This document shows, piece after piece, positions 1 to 8,819 of a stretch of 64,000 nt of DNA. Made by a program: the position numbers and the translations under genes. The stretch is from DATHTS01 sp041940425 (lineage in GTDB: Bacteria > Acidobacteriota > Blastocatellia > Pyrinomonadales > Pyrinomonadaceae), in assembly GCA_041940425.1 (NCBI GenBank), contig JBGTSF010000015.1, forward strand, positions 7,032-71,031, read 5' to 3'. The notes beneath the pieces were generated by a model that worked only from the letters and a program-made list of their open reading frames with translations, was not told where the DNA came from and ran no database searches. Each line of letters opens with the position of its first letter. Positions within the stretch are counted from its first letter, which is position 1.

Positions 1-1338
1 GCCTTCGACGGTCGGGCTGGGTGAAGCGTCGGGTTTTTTCTCGATCACTGCCTGGATCGGAACGGCGACGACGTTATTGACGGTCTTTGTATTGATAACG
101 GCGGTCGCGCTCATTCCCGGTCGAAGTCCCGCTTTTATTTCGTCGGGAAGTTCGGCGAGCTCGATAACGACGCGGAATTCCTTTGCTTCCTGAACATTAA
201 TATTCGTCGAAAGACCGCCCGAAGTTTGCGATTTACCGACCGCAAGCGGCGTTTTCTGCGAAACTTTTCCGACGAGTTCTTTTTCGCCGAACGTATCAAC
301 TTTGATAACCGCATCCTGACCAACCTCGACTTTATCAATTTCGGTTTCGTCAACTTTGACTTCGACATTGATCGAAGACATATCGGCAATCGTCAAAAGC
401 GGCGTCGAAGAAAGATTCGCCGTGGCGAATGTTCCGACTTTGGAAGGAATTTCCGCGATGATGCCGCTGATCGGAGCGAGTTGTAAAGTCTTGTCGCGCT
501 GGTCGCGCTGGGCGCGAAGCGATGCCGCCTGCTGTTGAGCGCGATCCGCGCTGGCATCCGCGCTGTAGCTTGCGGTTTCCACGCCGCGCCGCGCGTCGCG
601 CACGGCAACTTCCTGCTGGCGAACTCTGGCGCGGGCTTCTTTGACACGCGCTTCGGCTTCGTTGACCGACAATCTTTGCGATTGAAGACGCGCCTGCGCG
701 TTTCTCAAAGATGCCTGCGCGTTTGCCACGCGGTCTTTTGCCTGATCGTATTCGAGCCGGGAAATTACACCGTTTTCAAGCAGTTCTTCCGAGCGTTTTA
801 ATTCGCGGTTGGCGGCATTTAATTCGACTTCGGCGCGGTCAACTTCGGTCTGCGCGGCGACGACCTGCTGACGAGCCGTTGCGACCTGCTGAATCGCCGT
901 ATCAACCGACGCTTCCGAAGCGTTCAATCCCTGCTGTGCCTGTGAAAGTTGGTTTTGCGCCGCCGAAATTTGCGAACGCTGAACCTGAGTTTCGTTTAAA
1001 GCGGCTTGATAAGCGGCGAGCTGGGCTTCGGTGCTTGATTGAAGCTGTGTCGGGTCAAGTTTGACAAGCTGCTGCCCCTGTTCGACCGGATCGCCTTCTT
1101 TGACGAAAATCTCGACGATCCTGCCCTGCACCTCGCTGGTCAGATTGATATACTGCACGGGACGAATCTCGCCCGGAGCGGTTACGGTTGATTTAAGCGT
1201 CGGGCGCGTTTTTACTTCGACGACCGTTACTTCCGACACGTCCTTGCGGGTCGCAAAAACGGTCGCGGCGATGATGATCGCCAGTAAAACGACCGCAGAA
1301 ATACCGATTATAATTTTTCCTTTTCGGCTGAGTGCCAT
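1..1338 (-). CDS. RND efflux periplasmic adaptor (HlyD/MacA type), 3' end outside window
   Basis: Membrane fusion protein that would link an inner-membrane efflux pump (RND or MacB type) to a TolC channel in the periplasm. The frame is open for 446 codons from the ATG at 1338 to the window edge, so the C-terminus is missing. Seen directly: an N-terminal membrane anchor of about 20 hydrophobic residues after MALSRKGK, then a lipoyl/barrel-sandwich half (VQGRIVEIFVKEGDPVEQGQ), a long Gln/Ala-rich stretch expected to form the coiled-coil hairpin, and near the edge the beta-barrel hallmark RPGMSATAVI followed by VAVPIQAVI. An AAGGAAAA-like ribosome site lies just upstream. The pump subunit is presumably the next gene beyond coordinate 1. 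A TolC-family gene lies far away at 43 kb. Family assignment is firm; the substrate is unknown. Confidence 0.9.
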   Translation of the reverse strand, partial: MALSRKGKIIIGISAVVLLAIIIAATVFATRKDVSEVTVVEVKTRPTLKSTVTAPGEIRPVQYINLTSEVQGRIVEIFVKEGDPVEQGQQLVKLDPTQLQSSTEAQLAAYQAALNETQVQRSQISAAQNQLSQAQQGLNASEASVDTAIQQVATARQQVVAAQTEVDRAEVELNAANRELKRSEELLENGVISRLEYDQAKDRVANAQASLRNAQARLQSQRLSVNEAEARVKEARARVRQQEVAVRDARRGVETASYSADASADRAQQQAASLRAQRDQRDKTLQLAPISGIIAEIPSKVGTFATANLSSTPLLTIADMSSINVEVKVDETEIDKVEVGQDAVIKVDTFGEKELVGKVSQKTPLAVGKSQTSGGLSTNINVQEAKEFRVVIELAELPDEIKAGLRPGMSATAVINTKTVNNVVAVPIQAVIEKKPDASPSPTVEG

Positions 1339-1585
1339 CTTTATTTTTTCCTTTTGGGTTAATTAGTTTCAAAAATTACATTTACGCAAATGAATTCGAT
1401 GCTCGCGTCTGGCAATTGTTACGACCAGATTAAAAAAAGAGTTTCAAAAAAATGGAGACGGCGCAATGTTTGTGATTGCAAAAATTTTATTCTAAACTTT
1501 TTCTGTCATTTACGAACAGTTAATTAAAGGATAAAATAAACCAGAAAACTATTCATAACATAGAAACAAAAAAGGTAGATTAAAA

Positions 1586-2152
1586 ATGATAATATGTCAG
1601 GCGTGCGGTTCAAAACAATCGGACAATTCGCAATTCTGTGATGAATGCGGAACCAGGTTGAACCGTCAAACCGAAACGTCGGGTGTTCAAACCAAAATGT
1701 CCGAATCGCCGTTTTATCAACCGGCAAATGTTACTTCAGTCGGTATTCCGCCGATTTCGGATGATCAGGAAAACGAGGAAGATTCGCTTGTCGAAGCCGA
1801 AAAATCGGACAATAAAAACGTGCACGCCAGTTTGGTTATTGAACGCGGCAGTTCGGTCGGTAAGGAATTTGTTCTGGTTTCGGATGAAAACTATATCGGT
1901 CGCTGGGATGCGGATAACGGAGTTTTTCCCGATGTTGACCTTGACGCTTTTGACAGCGAAGCCAAGGTTTCTCGACGGCATGCGCGGATAAATTTAAAAA
2001 ACGGTGTATATTCAATCGAAGATTTAGGTTCGACCAACGGAACATATGTCAATCGCGGACGACGTCTGATTCCTGGAACTCCGCACCGTTTAACTGACGG
2101 CGACGAGATTATCGTCGGGAAAACTTTTTTGCGATTTTATATAAACCAATAA
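1586..2152 (+). CDS. Zinc-ribbon and FHA domain protein
   Basis: Small phosphothreonine-reader protein of 188 residues with no enzymatic domain. Residues 4-25 form a zinc ribbon (CQACGSKQ then CDECGT). A polar acidic linker follows to about residue 75. The C-terminal half is an FHA domain with the usual marks: GR in YIGRWD, SRRHARI, and LGSTNGTYVN. FHA domains bind phosphothreonine peptides, so the expected partner is the kinase encoded 26 bp downstream, whose own C-terminal FHA domain has a very similar layout (FPDVDLDAFD here, FPEIDLSKFD there). It is probably cotranscribed with that gene. The role as an adaptor or kinase substrate is inference. Confidence 0.88.
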   Translation: MIICQACGSKQSDNSQFCDECGTRLNRQTETSGVQTKMSESPFYQPANVTSVGIPPISDDQENEEDSLVEAEKSDNKNVHASLVIERGSSVGKEFVLVSDENYIGRWDADNGVFPDVDLDAFDSEAKVSRRHARINLKNGVYSIEDLGSTNGTYVNRGRRLIPGTPHRLTDGDEIIVGKTFLRFYINQ

Positions 2153-2178
2153 ACCTATTTTGAAGACCTTTTAAAACA

Positions 2179-4521
2179 ATGAATTTTTGTCACGAATGCG
2201 GTTCAGAAATCGCCGAAATCGAAGCCTTTTGCCCATTTTGCGGAATATCGCTGAAACCGGCTGAAGTTTCCGAAAGTGTGTCCGGTGAACAGGACAAAAC
2301 GATTGCCGTAAATCAAACGGATTTTGAGAAACAATTGCCGCCATCGAATGCCGGTCAGGATGAAAAGAATATCGAGGCTTCGGTTTCAAATAGCGAACTT
2401 GATATAAACGACGGTATGCCGGTTAATGCGGAATCCGACTTAAAAACCGGAGCGGAAGATTCCGAACCTGTTGAAAGCCAGCCGAAAAAAGAATTGGAAA
2501 ATAAAGCCGATTTTTCCGATATTTCCGAACCGGCTCAACCAGCCGAACAAGTCGAGTCAACAGAGAAAACAGCGTTGCCCACAGATGCGACTTTAGTAGA
2601 TATTCCAAAGCCGCAGGTTTCGGATGGATCGGTTGAAAACGCAGAAAAAAACGTGGCTGAGGAAAAAATATCCCAACCTGTAGCTCAGGAATCTGTTTCC
2701 AAAACAGACGCGCAGGTTGTTGATTCGGTAGTTACCGAGCCGGAACCGCAAGCGAAGTTAGAAGAAACTTCTTCGGATTCGCAGTTGCCGGATGAAGAAT
2801 ATGTACAAACGGTTCCATACGTTAATTATCAGGAATTAACGAATGCCGAATCGGTTGAAAACGAATCGCCGGCGCGGAGTGCCGAAGATTTAAAAGCCGA
2901 AACCGAAAACGAACCGGAAATTGAAAAACCCGAAATTCCAGTCGAAGAAGCCGAAAATCGCGACACGACTTTTGATTCGGTCAAAATTAGAGAAGACGAA
3001 GATGAAAATGCTGAGGATTCTAAATCATTTATTTCCACTGATGACATTAAATTAGAAGCGGAATCTCAAATCGTTGAGAGCGAAAAAGAACGCCCGCAGA
3101 CGACGCCGAACATCGGAGTCGGCGATACCGACGGGCGCAAATCGCCGAAACTCAAGCCGCTCGATGAAGGAACTGTTTTAAACGGCAGATACGAGATCGT
3201 CCGCAAAATCGGCGGCGGCGGAATGGGCGCGGTCTATCTGGCAACGGACAGAAATCTCGGCGGCATACTTCGCGCCGTCAAGGAAATGATCCAGTCCTAC
3301 ATCGAAGAAGAACAGCAGGACAAAGCGATCAGCGATTTTAAGCGCGAATCAATGCTCCTGACATCGCTCGACCATCCTTCGATCCCGACGATCTACGATT
3401 ATTTTTACGACGAAAAAGAAGGCAGATTTTACCTTGTGATGAAGTATATTTCAGGCGGCGATCTCGCATCGCGTCTGCGCTCCGCGCCCGAAGGTCGGAT
3501 TGACGAAGAAACGGTCGTCGGCTGGGCGATTCAGATCGCCGACGTACTCGATTACCTGCACAATCGTCAGCCGCCGATCGTTTATCGTGATCTGAAACCC
3601 GCCAATATCATGATTGACGGCAACACGGGACGGACGATGCTCATTGATTTCGGCATCGCGCGCTGGATCAACAAAGAGGAAAAAGGCGTAACGGCAGTCG
3701 GGACGATGGGCTACGCGCCGCCCGAATTGTTCAGCGGCAAAGTCGAACCGTCGTCGGATATATATTCTCTGGGTTCGACGATATTTCATCTTTTGACCGG
3801 AGCCGACCCGCAAAGCAATCCCTTGCTGATTTTCGATTTTCAGAAACATCCGCGCCCGCGCCAGATCAATCCGCAGCTTTCGGATCAGATCGAGAAGATT
3901 TTGATGAAAATGGTCGAATACAATGCCGAAAAGCGTTATAAATCCGCCGGTGAAGTGCGTGATGTGCTGACAAAACATTATGAAAATTTAAAGGGCGGAA
4001 AAATAACTTACGGCGTTTCAAAAACCCCGAGCGCGGTTTCATTTTCCGAACAGATGGTTTTTTGCGGTTTCTGCGGGCAGAAAATCGTCGCCACCGATAT
4101 GTTCTGCGCTTTTTGCGGTTCGAAACAGCCGCTTGCCCAGCAGGGCGTTCATTCCGCCGAATATCATCTGCCGCAGACGACCGCGAAACTGATGATCCTG
4201 GGAACGAACGAACTTGAAACGCCGACATTCGTAATCGAAAAAGATGACAATTTGCTTGGACGGCGCGATCCGCTTTCGAATATTTTTCCTGAAATTGATT
4301 TGTCGAAGTTCGATCCGCAGACGAAAATTTCCCGCCGCCACGCGCATATCTGGCGCGAAGGCAACGAATTTATGATCGAGGATCTGGGAAGTTCGAACGG
4401 GACGCTCGTGATGCGCGTGGTCGGCGATGCGGTCAAACTCAATCCGCATCAGCCTCATACATTGATAAACGGAGAAAAGATCAAGGTCGGTGATACGACG
4501 CTTCATTTCGTTGTCGGTTAA
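2179..4521 (+). CDS. Ser/Thr protein kinase with zinc ribbons and C-terminal FHA domain
   Basis: Eukaryotic-type (Hanks) protein kinase of 780 residues. Order: zinc ribbon at 4-22 (CHECGSE, CPFCGI); a long acidic linker to about 320, rich in E, P, S and V and probably disordered; kinase domain about 335-610; second zinc ribbon about 627-648 (CGFCGQK, CAFCGSK); FHA domain about 680-780 (SRRHAHI, LGSSNGTL). Catalytic residues are present: glycine loop GGGGMGAVY at 344-352, Lys368, YRDLKPANI with Asp471, DFG with Asp490, and GYAPPEL. HRD is YRD, a common bacterial variant. There is no transmembrane segment, unlike PknB types, so it is likely cytosolic. Its FHA may bind its own phosphosites or the FHA/zinc-ribbon partner upstream. 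The facing phosphatase is likely the PP2C protein at 5183. Confidence 0.95.
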   Translation: MNFCHECGSEIAEIEAFCPFCGISLKPAEVSESVSGEQDKTIAVNQTDFEKQLPPSNAGQDEKNIEASVSNSELDINDGMPVNAESDLKTGAEDSEPVESQPKKELENKADFSDISEPAQPAEQVESTEKTALPTDATLVDIPKPQVSDGSVENAEKNVAEEKISQPVAQESVSKTDAQVVDSVVTEPEPQAKLEETSSDSQLPDEEYVQTVPYVNYQELTNAESVENESPARSAEDLKAETENEPEIEKPEIPVEEAENRDTTFDSVKIREDEDENAEDSKSFISTDDIKLEAESQIVESEKERPQTTPNIGVGDTDGRKSPKLKPLDEGTVLNGRYEIVRKIGGGGMGAVYLATDRNLGGILRAVKEMIQSYIEEEQQDKAISDFKRESMLLTSLDHPSIPTIYDYFYDEKEGRFYLVMKYISGGDLASRLRSAPEGRIDEETVVGWAIQIADVLDYLHNRQPPIVYRDLKPANIMIDGNTGRTMLIDFGIARWINKEEKGVTAVGTMGYAPPELFSGKVEPSSDIYSLGSTIFHLLTGADPQSNPLLIFDFQKHPRPRQINPQLSDQIEKILMKMVEYNAEKRYKSAGEVRDVLTKHYENLKGGKITYGVSKTPSAVSFSEQMVFCGFCGQKIVATDMFCAFCGSKQPLAQQGVHSAEYHLPQTTAKLMILGTNELETPTFVIEKDDNLLGRRDPLSNIFPEIDLSKFDPQTKISRRHAHIWREGNEFMIEDLGSSNGTLVMRVVGDAVKLNPHQPHTLINGEKIKVGDTTLHFVVG

Positions 4522-4529
4522 AATTATTT

Positions 4530-5057
4530 ATGAAATCTGATTTACAAAAAAAGTCTCCGGCGAAAAGGGCTTTGAGAACGGAAAGAATCGTCAAAGATTT
4601 TGACGCGGAACGCCTGAAAGCACCGTTTTTATTACGTTGCGGGGCTTTTTTGATTGATTATATTCTGCTCGTCATTATTCCTGTCATCGGACTTCTGATC
4701 GCGCGTTATTCGGGCGACGACGGCGCGAAACTGCTTAATAGCGAAATCAACAGCACCGGCTGGCTGATCGCACTGCTTTTGGGTTTGACCAATTTCGTCA
4801 TCTTTCCGATGTTCAGCGGGCAAACGATCGGAAAATTTCTGACCGGTTTGAGAGTTGTCAATATGGACGGCGAATTTCCCTCTTTTTGGAAACTTCTTCT
4901 CAGACATTCGGTCGGATATTTTCTGACGCTTTTGACCGGCGGTCTGGGATTTTTACTTTCGGTTTTTAATCTCAGAGGTCGCGCTTTGCACGATTTTATC
5001 GCCGGAACGATCGTTATTTACGGACAGAGAAAAGAAACGACGGAGATCGTAAAATAG
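4530..5057 (+). CDS. RDD family membrane protein
   Basis: Inner-membrane protein of 175 residues. It shows the RDD layout: RCGAFLIDYILL in the first membrane helix, a second hydrophobic segment around WLIALLLGLTNFVIF, the GQTIGKFLTGLRVV motif, and a third segment ending in RGRALHDFIAGT. Function of the family is mostly unknown, with some members linked to ion or osmolyte transport. It lies 8 bp after the kinase gene, so it is probably cotranscribed with it. A role as membrane target or anchor of the kinase is speculative. Confidence 0.9.
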   Translation: MKSDLQKKSPAKRALRTERIVKDFDAERLKAPFLLRCGAFLIDYILLVIIPVIGLLIARYSGDDGAKLLNSEINSTGWLIALLLGLTNFVIFPMFSGQTIGKFLTGLRVVNMDGEFPSFWKLLLRHSVGYFLTLLTGGLGFLLSVFNLRGRALHDFIAGTIVIYGQRKETTEIVK

Positions 5058-5182
5058 AAGGACTTTGGTTTTTGTTCTTCGGATGAATTTGTGATGAGTT
5101 GTTTTTGATGATTTCATCAGACTTTAGAAAAAATCCAAAGCCCAAAGACCAAAAACCAAAGACCAAAGAATTTATTTTTACT
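5058..5182. repeat. Heptamer array (CCAAAGA family) with inverted partner
   Basis: Five heptads in exact 7-bp register occupy 5135-5169: CCAAAGC, CCAAAGA, CCAAAAA, CCAAAGA, CCAAAGA. A complementary stretch (CTTTGGTTTTTG) lies at about 5062-5073, so the spacer transcript could fold back. An in-frame ATG at 5099 would translate the array into a lysine/proline-rich leader unlike any FHA protein, so the array is treated as intergenic. It belongs to a set of unrelated heptamer words found at six other places in this window. Confidence 0.8.
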
Positions 5183-6865
5183 ATGCCCCAATTAGTCATA
5201 AAAGATACCGATCTCCCGAAAGAAACCTTCAATCTTTCGCGCCTGCGGACAACTATCGGTCGTTCGGCGCGCAGCGACATTTGTATTCCCGACGCTTTCG
5301 CCTCGCGCCTGCACGCCGAGGTCAGAAAAGAGGGCGACAGTTATTGGCTGCAGGATCTGGGTTCGGCAAACGGGACGCGGTACAACGGTTCGGTCGTTTC
5401 GATGCCGATTCCGCTGACTTCCGGCGGCGAGATACAGATCGGAGAAACAGTACTCGTTTTCGAGGACGAAAAAGCGCAGGAAAAAAGAAGCGCGACCTTG
5501 ATTGCCGAAAATACCGAAGCTCTCGACCCGTCGAAAACCATCGCCCTGACGCGGGAAAAAATGCCGACCGCCGAGATCCTCGAATCGCAGTTTTCAAGCC
5601 GCAACGAACTTCTCGGAATCATCAGCAAGGTCGGACTCGCTCTTTTGTCTTCCAGCGGTTTGAACGATACCTTGAATCAGGTTGCGTCGCTCGTTTTTGA
5701 AACCGTTCCGGCGGAGCGTTGTATGATTATGCTCCGCGATGAAGCGGCGGACGGCGGAATGAAAATTCTCGTCGCGCGGGTTCGCGGAAAAGACGAGCAG
5801 ATTGAAGAAGTCAGGATCAGCCGGACGGTGATGGACGAAGTTTTGAAAAACGGCAAATCCGTTTTGACTTCCGATGCCCAGCACGATCCGCGTTACGCAT
5901 CCCAAACGATGGCACTGCTCGGCATCCGCTCAGTTTTAGCCGTTCCGTTAAGCGTTCAGGAACAGGAAGTTTTCGGGATCGTTTACGCTGATTCGCCGAC
6001 CTACGAAGCCACTTTTACCGAAGAACATCTGAACATTTTGACGACGCTTGCTTCGGTCGCTTCGATTCGAATCGAGAACGCTCGTCTTTTGGAAGAAAGA
6101 TTCGAACGCGAGAGAATGGAGCGCGAACTCGAACTCGCCACCGAAATTCAGCAGAGATTTCAGCCTTCGTCGCCGCCCGTAATTGACGGCTACGAGTTTC
6201 AGGGAATTTCTTTTTCCTGTTATGAGATCGGCGGCGATTATTACGATTTTATCAACCGCCACGACGGAAAAATGCTCATCGCGCTCGGCGACGTTTCGGG
6301 CAAGGGAACTGCCGCCGCGCTTCTGATGTCGAGCGTGCACGCCGCGATCCACGCGCAGGTCGCCGCCAGAAATTCTCTTTTGGAAACGGTCGTTTCGGTC
6401 AATCAATATCTGGCGGAAAATACTCCATCAAATCGTTTTGTAACGCTTTTTGTTGCCGAACTCGATCCCGAAACCGGAAAACTTCTCTATATCAACGCCG
6501 GACATAATCCGCCGCTGATCGGTCGAAAAGACGGTAATGTCGAGCAGCTCGGTTCGGGCGGGTTTCCGCTTGGAATTCTTCCGAATGCCGAATACGAACT
6601 CGGCGAAACTCAGCTAGAAAACGACGAAGCTCTGGTCATCTACTCGGACGGCGTTTCCGAAGCCGCCAATCTGACGGGTGAAGAGTTCGGTATCGAACGA
6701 CTGACGGAAGTAATTAGTAAAAATCTGCACAAATCCGCTTCCGGCTTGCGCGACAAGATCGAATCTTCGCTTTCGAGCTTTACCCAATCCGCTCCCGCCG
6801 GCGACGACATAACTATGGTTATCGTCAAGAAAAATGCGGAATCCGTGTCTGTTCAAACAAGTTAA
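5183..6865 (+). CDS. FHA-GAF-PP2C (SpoIIE/RsbU type) phosphatase
   Basis: Protein phosphatase of 560 residues from the chosen ATG at 5183. Order: FHA domain about 1-95 (IGRSARSDI, SRLHAEV, LGSANGTRYNG), GAF domain about 155-310, a short coiled linker (ERFERERMEREL), then a PP2C/SpoIIE catalytic domain. Metal-site motifs are seen: EIGGDYYDF, GDVSGKGTAAALLM, INAGHNPPL, YSDGVSEA and GDDITMV. SpoIIE-type phosphatases usually dephosphorylate anti-sigma antagonists or oppose Ser/Thr kinases. The neighbouring kinase makes a kinase/phosphatase pair likely. The start was placed at MPQLVIKD because an earlier in-frame ATG at 5099 would translate a heptamer array. Confidence 0.93.
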   Translation: MPQLVIKDTDLPKETFNLSRLRTTIGRSARSDICIPDAFASRLHAEVRKEGDSYWLQDLGSANGTRYNGSVVSMPIPLTSGGEIQIGETVLVFEDEKAQEKRSATLIAENTEALDPSKTIALTREKMPTAEILESQFSSRNELLGIISKVGLALLSSSGLNDTLNQVASLVFETVPAERCMIMLRDEAADGGMKILVARVRGKDEQIEEVRISRTVMDEVLKNGKSVLTSDAQHDPRYASQTMALLGIRSVLAVPLSVQEQEVFGIVYADSPTYEATFTEEHLNILTTLASVASIRIENARLLEERFERERMERELELATEIQQRFQPSSPPVIDGYEFQGISFSCYEIGGDYYDFINRHDGKMLIALGDVSGKGTAAALLMSSVHAAIHAQVAARNSLLETVVSVNQYLAENTPSNRFVTLFVAELDPETGKLLYINAGHNPPLIGRKDGNVEQLGSGGFPLGILPNAEYELGETQLENDEALVIYSDGVSEAANLTGEEFGIERLTEVISKNLHKSASGLRDKIESSLSSFTQSAPAGDDITMVIVKKNAESVSVQTS

Positions 6866-6871
6866 AAAATG

Positions 6872-6900
6872 TTGACCAATTTGTTTTGATGCATTAGAAT
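6872..6900 (+). promoter_or_regulatory. Sigma-70-type promoter for the HD-GYP gene
   Basis: TTGACC at 6872-6877 and TAGAAT at 6895-6900 are separated by exactly 17 bp. They sit 39 bp before the ATG of the HAMP/HD-GYP gene and just after the phosphatase stop codon, so this gene probably has its own transcription start. No transcript data are available. Confidence 0.6.
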
Positions 6901-6939
6901 TACAAAAGGCGAAATTCTTCGTCTTTCCGTAATTACCCA

Positions 6940-8742
6940 ATGCCTCTGAAAACAAAAAAACTGCCGTTAATAATTTATATTCTGATCGCGCTGTTGTTGG
7001 TTGGAGTAGTGCCGCTCGTCATCACGGGCTGGTTTCTGTCGAACCGCAGCGCGGTCGAACTCCGCGCCGCCGAAGGTCGTTATCAAACACAACTCGTGCA
7101 GGATAAAGCCCGCCAGATCGAACTTTTCGGTCAGCGTTACGGCGAACTCGTCCGCAATTTTGCCAAAGCTTTAGAACTTTCCAACGATCTGAAAATTTTA
7201 TCTTCGCCGCAAACCGAAGAAAAACTCAGCGTAACTTTGAAGGAAAATCCGAATCTGATGGCTCTCTACATCAAGCCGGTGATGGAAGAATCGCTCGCGG
7301 TTTTTCGCCCGCAGATTCACCGGCAGGAAATCGAGGGGATTTCAGAAGAAATTATCAATAAACTAAGCGAAAAAAATCTGGAATTCGGTCAGCCGGTAAA
7401 AATTCAAACCAATGATGAAATCGTGATGCCTGTCGCCTCGCCCGTAATTATTAACGGAGAGACCTCGGCTGTGGTCGTAGCGGTCGTTTCGCTCAAGGAA
7501 TTTTCGAGAATCATTCCCGAAAACCGCCCGATGAACGAAACCGACTTGTGGAAAGCCGGACTGCCGATCGTTTTTGTCGTGGACGATAACGGCAAAGCGG
7601 TTTTTCATCCCGACGCTCAAGTCGTGGCAAACCGGAAAAGTCTTTCGGATTTAAGAATCGTGCAGGAATGGCAGCAGTCGAGCCGTCAGATCCAATCCGC
7701 GCTTTTTCCGTTTACGGCGACCTACGGGGAAAACGATTATCAAATGATCGGCGCGTATTCGACCGCGAATTTTTCCAACGAATTGAAATTCGGAGTGATT
7801 GCGATGCAGGACGAAACCCGCGCATTGGCTTCGGTTTCCGATATGCGCCGGAACACGTGGCTCATTAGTCTCGCGCTAGCCCTGTTCGCATTACTTCTCG
7901 GTTCAATCCTTGCCAGACAATTTACCTCGCCGATAGGAAATCTCGTTACCGCCGCGCAAAAAATCGCCGCGGGCGATCTCTCGACCAGGATCACGACGCA
8001 AAATATCAAGGAGATCGGAATTCTCGGCGACGCGTTCAACACGATGAGCGGCAATCTGGAAGAATATATCGCCAAACTCGCCAGGGCGGCGGAAGAAAAC
8101 CGCGAGCTTTTTGTCGGCACGGTCAAAGCGCTTGCCGCCGCGATTGACGGCAAAGACCGCTATACGCGCGGTCATTCGGAAAGAGTTTCGCGTTTTTCGG
8201 TTGCCATCGGAAAGCGGATGGGAATGGATGAAGCGGAACTCGAAACGCTTCGCATCAGCGCGCTGCTGCACGATGTCGGCAAAATCGCGATTGACGACAA
8301 TATTCTGAAGAAACCGGCGGCATTAACGGATCAGGAATACGAGATAATGAAGCAGCATCCGCAAAGAGGCTACAAAATTATGTCGCAGATTCCGGCAATG
8401 AAAGATTTTTTGCCTGGAATGTATATGCATCACGAAATGGTCAACGGTCAGGGTTATCCGCAAGGACTTCGCGGCGAAGAGATACCTTTGCAGGCAAAGA
8501 TCGTTTCGGTCGCCGATACTTTCGACGCAATGACGACCGACCGACCTTATTCGAAAGGAATGAATCTCGAAGATGCTTTAAACCGGATCAAAAGTTTTGT
8601 CGGGACACGCTATGACGGCAGTGTGGTCGAAGCCCTGATTCACGCTTGTGCCGAAGGGCAAGTCCGTCCGGTCGGCGGCGCAGTTCGCCCGAAGACTGAT
8701 CAAGGGCATATCGCCCAGGAAAAGTCTCAATTAATAACATAG
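6940..8742 (+). CDS. HAMP and HD-GYP domain c-di-GMP phosphodiesterase
   Basis: Membrane-bound sensor of 600 residues. A transmembrane helix at about 9-30 and a second at about 307-327 enclose a periplasmic sensor region of roughly 275 residues. A HAMP segment follows (about 327-380), then an HD-GYP domain at about 395-565. Key residues are present: His412 in RGHSERVS, His444-Asp445 in LLHDVGK, HHE near 480-500, NGQGYP with Gly505-Tyr506-Pro507, and DTFDAMTTDRPY. The intact GYP motif supports activity on cyclic di-GMP. The ligand of the sensor region is unknown. It follows the FHA kinase/phosphatase genes, so phosphorylation and c-di-GMP signalling may be linked here; that is inference. Confidence 0.94.
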   Translation: MPLKTKKLPLIIYILIALLLVGVVPLVITGWFLSNRSAVELRAAEGRYQTQLVQDKARQIELFGQRYGELVRNFAKALELSNDLKILSSPQTEEKLSVTLKENPNLMALYIKPVMEESLAVFRPQIHRQEIEGISEEIINKLSEKNLEFGQPVKIQTNDEIVMPVASPVIINGETSAVVVAVVSLKEFSRIIPENRPMNETDLWKAGLPIVFVVDDNGKAVFHPDAQVVANRKSLSDLRIVQEWQQSSRQIQSALFPFTATYGENDYQMIGAYSTANFSNELKFGVIAMQDETRALASVSDMRRNTWLISLALALFALLLGSILARQFTSPIGNLVTAAQKIAAGDLSTRITTQNIKEIGILGDAFNTMSGNLEEYIAKLARAAEENRELFVGTVKALAAAIDGKDRYTRGHSERVSRFSVAIGKRMGMDEAELETLRISALLHDVGKIAIDDNILKKPAALTDQEYEIMKQHPQRGYKIMSQIPAMKDFLPGMYMHHEMVNGQGYPQGLRGEEIPLQAKIVSVADTFDAMTTDRPYSKGMNLEDALNRIKSFVGTRYDGSVVEALIHACAEGQVRPVGGAVRPKTDQGHIAQEKSQLIT

Positions 8743-8819
8743 AATTTTGCTATTGTGTTATTGAGAAATTGTTTTTTAATTTCATAGTTCGATTTCCCAA
8801 AATCGGGGAGGAAACGTAG

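Noticed and set aside
3451..4506. Several long open frames on the minus strand opposite the kinase gene.
   Set aside because: They are shadows of the high-GC third-position coding frame, with no domain likeness or ribosome sites.
5099..5182. An in-frame ATG at 5099 that would extend the FHA-GAF-PP2C protein by 28 residues.
   Set aside because: The extension only translates a heptamer array; the FHA fold starts right after ATG 5183.
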